Positions 58,452 to 64,000 of a stretch of DNA of 64,000 nt are shown one piece after another. The notes under the pieces are model-generated. The model did no database searches and was not told the DNA's origin. It worked only from the letters and a program-made list of their open reading frames with translations. The translations under genes were made by a program, and so were the position numbers. How positions within the stretch are numbered: position 1 is the first letter of the stretch; every line of letters begins with the position of its first letter. The DNA comes from Pseudoalteromonas sp. MSK9-3 (GTDB lineage: Bacteria > Pseudomonadota > Gammaproteobacteria > Enterobacterales > Alteromonadaceae): contig NZ_MIET01000022.1 in the NCBI RefSeq assembly GCF_003590335.1, forward strand, positions 1 to 64,000. The letters are read 5' to 3'.

Positions 58452-58480
58452 GTGGGTAAATTATCACTGTGTTTACCCAC
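58452..58480 (+). terminator. Hairpin after the lipoprotein gene
   Basis: GTGGGTAAA pairs with TTTACCCAC (nine bases) around an 11-base loop. It lies about 35 bases after the stop. No T run follows, so it may be a weak terminator or protect the mRNA 3' end. Confidence 0.5.
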
Positions 58481-58599
58481 GCAACCTGCTGATATTTTTG
58501 GCTAGCGTATATAGACCATAAGCAAACCATTCTCTCATCACCCCCTTGAAATGACCTTGAAAAACCCTTTACACTATTACCCACTTTTTATTTTGGAGT

Positions 58600-58668
58600 A
58601 TGCGCCGTCATGAACAACTAAGTCCTGTTATCCGAATTTTCATTCTTTTTTTGGATCTACAGGGTTAG
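58600..58668 (+). CDS. Leader peptide of the ABC-F gene (22 codons)
   Basis: An ATG at 58600 opens a 22-codon frame (MRRHEQLSPVIRIFILFLDL plus QG) whose TAG sits at the foot of the attenuator stem. A second, three-codon frame (58610-58621) lies inside it. The upstream GGAG (58595-58598) is close to the first and about 11 bases from the second, so the true start is unclear. The RIFIL stretch recalls the IFVI-type arrest motif of ErmC leader peptides; this similarity is only suggestive. Confidence 0.4.
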   Translation: MRRHEQLSPVIRIFILFLDLQG

Positions 58669-58740
58669 TGGGCGTAGCTCTATACCTTTCATATTTTTGT
58701 GTGGCATGTACGCTGCACTTCGCATTTTGGCTACCTCACT
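58667..58740 (+). promoter_or_regulatory. Possible attenuator of the ABC-F gene
   Basis: AGTGGGCGTAGC (58667-58678) can pair with either TACGCTGCAC (58709-58718) or GCTACCTCACT (58730-58740). These pairings exclude each other, as in leader-controlled resistance genes. The ribosome site AGGAGG (58757-58762) of the ABC-F gene follows the second arm, so folding could hide or free it. Confidence 0.45.
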
Positions 58741-58768
58741 GCGCCTGTTTTATTTCAGGAGGCAATAG

Positions 58769-60358
58769 ATGCCAGTATTTCAAATTCACACTATCAGCTT
58801 TAATTTAGCTCAAGGTGAGCAGCTTTTTCATAACCTATCTTGGAGTTTAAACGCTCATCGTTCGGCGCTTATCGGGCGTAATGGCGTCGGTAAGTCAGTG
58901 CTTGTCAACCTCATTCGAGGCAAACTTTCACCCACGCAAGGCAGTATCACCTGCCATAAAAATATAGGGTACTTTGATCAACAACATGATGAAGTTGCCC
59001 CAAACTCAACACTCTGCATCGCAGCTTATTTGGGATTATCAACGCCCTTGTTAGCCCTAGAAGCCATTGCCAATGGCAGCTGCGATCCCGATGATTTTGC
59101 TACCGTAGGAGACAACTGGCTTTTAGCGCAGCACTTAAGTACGCAGCTTTCAGCACTCAACATCCCCTCTGACTACTGGCAACACTGCAATACACTCAGC
59201 GGCGGTCAACTTGCCCGTTTAAAGCTCTGGCAGCTGTTCAATGCAAATTACTCAGCGCTTATTTTAGATGAACCCTCAAACCATTTAGACTTACAAGCTA
59301 AACAATGGCTTAATGAACAAATAGATGCCTTTGATGGACCAATATTGATTGTTAGCCATGATCCACAACTACTAAAACACATCCCCTATATTTACGAGCT
59401 TACACCCCATGGCCTCACCACGTTTTCCGGTAATTATGACGACTTTATAGCCGCTAACAAACGTGCCACACAGGTGTTAGCACAACAAATTAGTCACGTA
59501 AAAAAACAACAACGGAAACTTCAATTAGAAACTCAAAAAAACCATGAAAAAGCACAACAACGTGCTGCAAAAGGTAAGGCTCTACGTAAGCGAGGTAGCC
59601 AAGCCAAAGTCTTATTAGATGCCAAAAAAGACCAAGCTACCGCCAACAGTAAACGCCAAAAAACCAGTGTTCAACAACAGCAGGTTAAGTTGTCAGACAC
59701 AGCCAATACCTTACTGGCTAAACAGATCCAACCCGAGCATACGCATTTTTCGCTACAAACACAGGCTACTCATAATAGAAAAGCCATCGTACGCGCTCTG
59801 CAACTTACCTTACCTTATGGTACAAATGCCGCCATAGATCTCGTTGTATGTGAAGGAGAGAAATGGCATATCAGCGGAGGAAATGGCACGGGTAAAACAA
59901 CGCTTTTCAATATATTACAACGTAAAACAGCGGCCATATCAGGTACATTACAGCTTAATTCAGCGGTTTTTTGCCTCGACCAACATTATCAACTACTTGC
60001 ACTTAACCGCAGCGTATTAGACAACTTAACCGACTTTTGCCCGACACTCTCTACCTGCGAGGCTCGCACACTGCTGGCTGGCATTGGCTTTAAGGCAGAG
60101 CACGTGTACATAACGGCCGACAAAATAAGTGGTGGCCAAAAAATGAAATTGGCCATGCTCATTGTGAGCCACCAGCCAAATCGGCCCATACTATTACTCG
60201 ACGAACCCGATAACCACCTAGACACCGCCAGCAAACAACATTTAGCGGCAGCGCTCTATGATTACAAAGGCGCTATATTATTAATCAGTCACGACCCCAT
60301 GTTCATTGAGCAAGTTGGAGTTGATTGTACACTCAACCTATCATTGCACTGTCTATAA
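58769..60358 (+). CDS. ABC-F family ATPase
   Basis: A protein of 529 residues with two ABC modules and no membrane part. Module 1: Walker A GRNGVGKS, signature LSGGQ, Walker B DEPSNHLD. Module 2: Walker A GGNGTGKT, signature ISGGQ, Walker B DEPDNHLD. The linker (residues about 225-320) is Lys/Gln-rich and helical as usual. ABC-F proteins act on the ribosome in translation or antibiotic resistance. A long leader with a peptide upstream favours a ribosome-protecting role. Confidence 0.9.
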   Translation: MPVFQIHTISFNLAQGEQLFHNLSWSLNAHRSALIGRNGVGKSVLVNLIRGKLSPTQGSITCHKNIGYFDQQHDEVAPNSTLCIAAYLGLSTPLLALEAIANGSCDPDDFATVGDNWLLAQHLSTQLSALNIPSDYWQHCNTLSGGQLARLKLWQLFNANYSALILDEPSNHLDLQAKQWLNEQIDAFDGPILIVSHDPQLLKHIPYIYELTPHGLTTFSGNYDDFIAANKRATQVLAQQISHVKKQQRKLQLETQKNHEKAQQRAAKGKALRKRGSQAKVLLDAKKDQATANSKRQKTSVQQQQVKLSDTANTLLAKQIQPEHTHFSLQTQATHNRKAIVRALQLTLPYGTNAAIDLVVCEGEKWHISGGNGTGKTTLFNILQRKTAAISGTLQLNSAVFCLDQHYQLLALNRSVLDNLTDFCPTLSTCEARTLLAGIGFKAEHVYITADKISGGQKMKLAMLIVSHQPNRPILLLDEPDNHLDTASKQHLAAALYDYKGAILLISHDPMFIEQVGVDCTLNLSLHCL

Positions 60359-60392
60359 TTTCTCACCCAATTAGCACGGTGTTAGCGTATTT

Positions 60393-61289
60393 TTAGTCAC
60401 TGGCACTGTGCTTAATAAAATGAATGAATGCATTCAATGCAGGGTTTGTTAACCTAGCTTGTGCATACACCAAAGAAACTTCTAAAGGTGGTGTAATAAA
60501 CTCAGTTAAAATAGGCACCAACTGGCCACTGTCTAAAAAAGATTTCATCATAAAACGTGGTAGCCTCGCCACACCGTGGCCCTGCGCTGCAAAATATGCC
60601 ACTGTTTCACCGTTGTTAAGCTCGAGATCCCCCGTGACCGTCACAGTATGAACTTCTCCCCCCTCACAGTAACGCCAGCGCCAAGGTTGACGATTAGAGA
60701 CTTCTATAATGCACGGTAATTTAGTCAGATCTTTAGGGTGCACAGGCGTACCATGCTGTTTTAAAAACTGCGGGCTTGCCACCATCAGTACCTCTTGCTG
60801 CGCAAAACGCTGTGCTACCAAGGTCGAGTCAGCCAATGCCCCAATACGAATCGCAACATCAACGCCTTCATCAATAACATTGACTTGATCATTTAGCTGT
60901 TGCCAACACACTTTTACATGCGGGTAAGCGGCCATAAACCGTGCTATTTTCTCATCAATCATCAGTCCACGTGCATTTTCTGGTGAGGTTATCTTTAAAC
61001 GACCAACAACCTGCTCTTTTCGACTTTGTACGCTGTCTTTAAGGACTGAAAGTTGACTCAGAATAGTCTTAAATTCAATCACAAACCGCTCACCTTCAGC
61101 CGTCAGGTGCATAGTACGAGTGCTACGTAATAATAATTTACAGCCATAGTAAGCTTCTAAGTCCGACACCTGTTTGCTTACCGCCGAGGTGGCTAAATTA
61201 AGCTTGCCCGATGCACCGCTAAAGCTGTGTGCTTCAACCACGGTTAAAAAAATCCGCATCGCTTTTATTAAATCTATTGTTCTTTGCAA
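60393..61289 (-). CDS. LysR-family transcription regulator
   Basis: A protein of 298 residues, standard for the family. An N-terminal winged helix-turn-helix (MRIFLTVVEAHSFSGASGKLNLATSAVSKQVSDLEAYYGCKLL) is followed by a substrate-binding domain (KITSPENARGL, VDVAIRIGALADSTLVAQ, DSGQLVPILTEF). It is divergent from the metallo-beta-lactamase gene 61387-62811, which is a likely target. Confidence 0.9.
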   Translation of the reverse strand: MQRTIDLIKAMRIFLTVVEAHSFSGASGKLNLATSAVSKQVSDLEAYYGCKLLLRSTRTMHLTAEGERFVIEFKTILSQLSVLKDSVQSRKEQVVGRLKITSPENARGLMIDEKIARFMAAYPHVKVCWQQLNDQVNVIDEGVDVAIRIGALADSTLVAQRFAQQEVLMVASPQFLKQHGTPVHPKDLTKLPCIIEVSNRQPWRWRYCEGGEVHTVTVTGDLELNNGETVAYFAAQGHGVARLPRFMMKSFLDSGQLVPILTEFITPPLEVSLVYAQARLTNPALNAFIHFIKHSASD

Positions 61290-61386
61290 CAGAAAGGTCC
61301 TTTCTCGATTTACTGCTACTTAAATTATGCGCTCCACGCTACCCTTTGTACATCTAAATGAAACAGTCAAACCCCAAGGATACGAT

Positions 61387-62811
61387 TTGAAAACCCTGAA
61401 TGCTTATTTTTACATGAGCCTGTGTGCTACCGCTTTTACTGTTCATGCATCTGACGCCCATACCGTCATTAGTAAACTCAAACACCATTATGCATTTGCA
61501 CAAAATCTCGATAAGCTCGCTATAAGCTATACCAGTCAAAGTGAAACGCGCTTTCAAAGTAACGACTTTCGTACCCCTTTTACCATCCATAGCCGCTATG
61601 ACATGCAATTAGACACCACAAAACAGCAGTTCTTCTTTCATGATCAACACGTTTTTCCTGGTAACTACATCTTCGATGAAAAAATCGTCCACCAACAAGG
61701 AAAAACGATTTTGTACGACGTGAATGGCTTCACCAAAGGAAAGCAATTGCGCTTTATCGACTACTCTTTGCAAGACTTAAAAGAAGATATGAGCATAGAA
61801 ATCGACTTTTTGGCCGCCTATGCCTTTTTGCATGATGACACCGAGAAAACAGCACAGTTTAACCATGCTAATAACTGGGTCGAGTTAACTCAGCGTGATG
61901 ATGAAGAAGAACAAATTACCTATCGTTTTACACTGAACCCCATTAATTTGTCTTCTATCAGTTATAAAAACTCTGCTAGTTCAACCGTATTTAGCACCCC
62001 CCAACACAGCCATAACTTTACCTTTGCAAGCGCGGTACAGCATTTTAATAACACCACTTTACAAGAAACCGTTCACGTTACTCGGGTCGCGCCTATTACA
62101 CACATACACCCTGAACTATTAGAAGTGCCACAAGGTTATGGACCATTCATAGACGATCAAGAAAAAAACTTACAATGGGCTCAAATTGCCCCAAAAATAT
62201 ATTTAATCAATTACGTTGCTGGTAATCGCCACGTCCTTGTGCAAGAAAACCCAGAAGGCTTGACGGTATTTGGGGCGCCCAGTTCGCGTGACGTCTCTGA
62301 ACAAGTGATCGCGCTAATACAAAAAAAGCTTCCTCAAAAACCTATTTCGCAAGTATATATAACACACGGACATAGTGATCATATGGGCGGATTAGCAGCC
62401 TATGGTGAGCGCGGTATAACCCTTGTCGTTGACTCGCACAGTATTGCTGCGATTAAAGCGTATCCAAAGTTCAGTCAATATGCGGCGAATTGGCGTTTTA
62501 AAACACTAACACATGGACAAACACTGGATGGGGTAAAATATTATTTACCAAAAAACTCCCATGCTCATGGCCAAAGCTTTGCCTATTTTATCGATAGCCA
62601 AATTATTTATCAGGGAGACTTTTTAGAGATCCCCTTCGATAATACGCTACCAACCCATATGGCAGATGTTGAAAAAGAGTTTATTGAGTTCTTAAAATCA
62701 GAAAAAATTGTGTATAACCGAATTGTTGCTCACCACCGCAACAATAATATCAGCCCAGAGGTTGTTGATGCCTATTATCAGGCGCATCATGGCAAGGTCT
62801 CGAAAAAATAA
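61387..62811 (+). CDS. Metallo-beta-lactamase-fold hydrolase, exported
   Basis: A protein of 474 residues. I chose the TTG at 61387 because AAGGA lies six bases upstream and it yields a signal peptide (KTLNAYFYMSLCATAFTVHA). An in-frame ATG at 61327 also exists. The motif THGHSDHMGG (HxHxDH) gives the metal site; a downstream HAHGQSF and YQGDF fit the other ligands. The first ~230 residues have no recognised domain. Its substrate is unknown. Confidence 0.7.
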   Translation: MKTLNAYFYMSLCATAFTVHASDAHTVISKLKHHYAFAQNLDKLAISYTSQSETRFQSNDFRTPFTIHSRYDMQLDTTKQQFFFHDQHVFPGNYIFDEKIVHQQGKTILYDVNGFTKGKQLRFIDYSLQDLKEDMSIEIDFLAAYAFLHDDTEKTAQFNHANNWVELTQRDDEEEQITYRFTLNPINLSSISYKNSASSTVFSTPQHSHNFTFASAVQHFNNTTLQETVHVTRVAPITHIHPELLEVPQGYGPFIDDQEKNLQWAQIAPKIYLINYVAGNRHVLVQENPEGLTVFGAPSSRDVSEQVIALIQKKLPQKPISQVYITHGHSDHMGGLAAYGERGITLVVDSHSIAAIKAYPKFSQYAANWRFKTLTHGQTLDGVKYYLPKNSHAHGQSFAYFIDSQIIYQGDFLEIPFDNTLPTHMADVEKEFIEFLKSEKIVYNRIVAHHRNNNISPEVVDAYYQAHHGKVSKK

Positions 62812-62860
62812 GTCAATCACGCGCAAGGTACGTTAAGTAAAAGTGCGTTTAAAGTCAGCA

Positions 62861-62885
62861 GGCATGTAAAGCCCCTTTACATGCC
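62861..62885. repeat. Perfect 25-base palindrome
   Basis: GGCATGTAAAG pairs with CTTTACATGCC around CCC. It lies about 50 bases after the metallo-beta-lactamase gene. There is no T run, so it may be an operator-like or terminator hairpin. Confidence 0.5.
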
Positions 62886-63130
62886 CAAGACCCTTGCTCC
62901 ATAGGCATATTACAATGCTTAATGCATAAAGTGACTAAACACCGTTTAACATGTTCATCCGACAACAGGTCAATCATTTACGCGCCCCCTCTACAGGGCC
63001 ATGCTAACGGCATACTGACATTAAGCGCTACCTGACGAGATTCTCAGCGTATCAAAAACATAAAAATCTACGCACTATTTTAACTAGGGTGCTAATGTAA
63101 TTATAAACAGAATCACTGTATGAGGCTTAA

Positions 63131-64000
63131 GTGCTAGAAAATTTAAACATCACTAAAAAGCTCCCTTTTGTCATGATCAGCTTTGCGCTTTTATCTGCAC
63201 TGGTGACAGGGATTATCGCCTATACAAATACCTCTGACGAACTAAAAACAGCCGCGCAAGATAAACTATTTTCATTACTAGAGTCGCGCAAAGCCACCTT
63301 GCATCACTACTTTTATGACATAAGCAACGACGTGCTTTTCCATGCACAAAGCCCCGCAATCAGAAATGCACTTTCCGCCTTTTCTATAGCATGGACTGAG
63401 TTGGGAAATTCACCAACAGAGCAATTGCAAAGCGCCTATGTTGAGCAAAACCCATATGCCGATGGGCAAAAAAGTGCTTTTTTACAGGCCAAAAACGATA
63501 CTCATTATGATCAGGTCCACGCACAATATCACCCCACCTTTCTTAACCTGACGACCCTAAATCACTATCACGACTTGTTTCTTTTCGATACTAAAGGGAA
63601 CTTAGTGTATACCGTTGCAAAAGAATCTGACTTTGCCACTAACATTTTGACGGGAGCATGGGCCCACACGCATTTAGCCAGTACATTTATGGCTATCATG
63701 AACACCACCCAACCGAGTAAAGTCATCTTTGAAGACTTTCAATTATACCCGCCCAGTAACAACGAGCCTGCAGGGTTTATTGGTACTCAAATAACAGACG
63801 CAGATGATGTGGTTATTGGTGTGCTCATTTTACAAATGCCCATCTCACCGCTAAATACCGTGATGCAAGTGACCGCCGGGATGGGTAAATCTGGCGAAAC
63901 GTATATTGTTGGTCCAGATAAACTAATGCGCAGTGATTCTCGCTTTTTTACCGGTGAAAGTATCTTAAAAACCCGCGTTGATACCCCCTCAGTTGACATG
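63131..64000 (+). CDS. Membrane sensor protein, N-terminal part (MCP or histidine kinase-like)
   Basis: The frame starts at a GTG (63131), with TGAGG a few bases upstream, and runs off the window end (290 codons). A membrane helix (LPFVMISFALLSALVTGIIA) is followed by a large periplasmic sensor domain. The sequence VYTVAKESDFATNILTGAW is common in methyl-accepting chemotaxis proteins and sensor kinases of the Cache type. The output domain is outside the window, so the type cannot be settled. Confidence 0.65.
   Translation, partial: MLENLNITKKLPFVMISFALLSALVTGIIAYTNTSDELKTAAQDKLFSLLESRKATLHHYFYDISNDVLFHAQSPAIRNALSAFSIAWTELGNSPTEQLQSAYVEQNPYADGQKSAFLQAKNDTHYDQVHAQYHPTFLNLTTLNHYHDLFLFDTKGNLVYTVAKESDFATNILTGAWAHTHLASTFMAIMNTTQPSKVIFEDFQLYPPSNNEPAGFIGTQITDADDVVIGVLILQMPISPLNTVMQVTAGMGKSGETYIVGPDKLMRSDSRFFTGESILKTRVDTPSVDM

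Noticed and set aside
1..64000. CRISPR arrays, tRNA or rRNA genes
   Set aside because: No regular repeat-spacer pattern, cloverleaf or rRNA segment was recognised on either strand by eye.

Overview
The window looks like a marine gammaproteobacterium, most likely Pseudoalteromonas or a close relative. The grounds are AT-rich DNA, typical gammaproteobacterial family members, IS256/IS5/IS3 and REP-associated Y1 transposase remnants, and a contractile injection locus laid out like the MAC structures (metamorphosis-associated contractile structures) known from that genus. No genus-specific marker such as rRNA is present, so this placement is inference.

The main content is a phage-tail-like extracellular contractile injection system (eCIS, of the Afp/PVC/MAC class). 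It is encoded on the minus strand in two arms. Arm 1 (about 54.9 kb down to 41.3 kb) carries a NusG-paralogue antiterminator, a GH24 lysozyme, the AAA+ ATPase, the DUF4255 cap protein, five fibre or fibre-accessory proteins, a methyltransferase-like/TPR/GNAT fusion and an amidoligase-like putative cargo. Two ADP-ribosyltransferase-like proteins follow beyond an IS256 element. Arm 2 (about 26.1 kb down to 0.4 kb) carries the sheath, two tube proteins, a DUF5908-like protein, the LysM-type tube-adaptor, VgrG-like spike, gp25, two large baseplate proteins, a 1697-residue fibre, and two tape-measure-family proteins with satellite genes. An ECF-type sigma factor lies just upstream of arm 1. A 19-nt element, 17/19 identical, occurs in the leaders of both arms, which suggests that the NusG paralogue controls both long operons.

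Between the arms (26.2-41.2 kb) are several groups of genes. A minus-strand set encodes a trypsin-like protease, an inner-membrane protein, a beta-barrel and a lipoprotein. A GTA-type holin lies there too; it could pair with the arm 1 lysozyme for lytic release of particles. Next come a decayed effector-like gene, a plus-strand housekeeping cassette (SDR, DUF4177, YidD, TM2, M48 protease) and nested mobile elements.

At the 3' end of arm 2 a three-gene module (tape measure, A, B) is duplicated. In one copy the tape measure is intact but the A and B genes are broken by frameshifts and a stop; in the other copy all three are open.

To the right of the eCIS are ordinary genes: a VanX-type dipeptidase, a repeat-rich lipoprotein, an ABC-F ATPase behind a probable translational attenuator, a LysR regulator divergent from a metallo-beta-lactamase-fold protein, and a partial membrane sensor running off the end.
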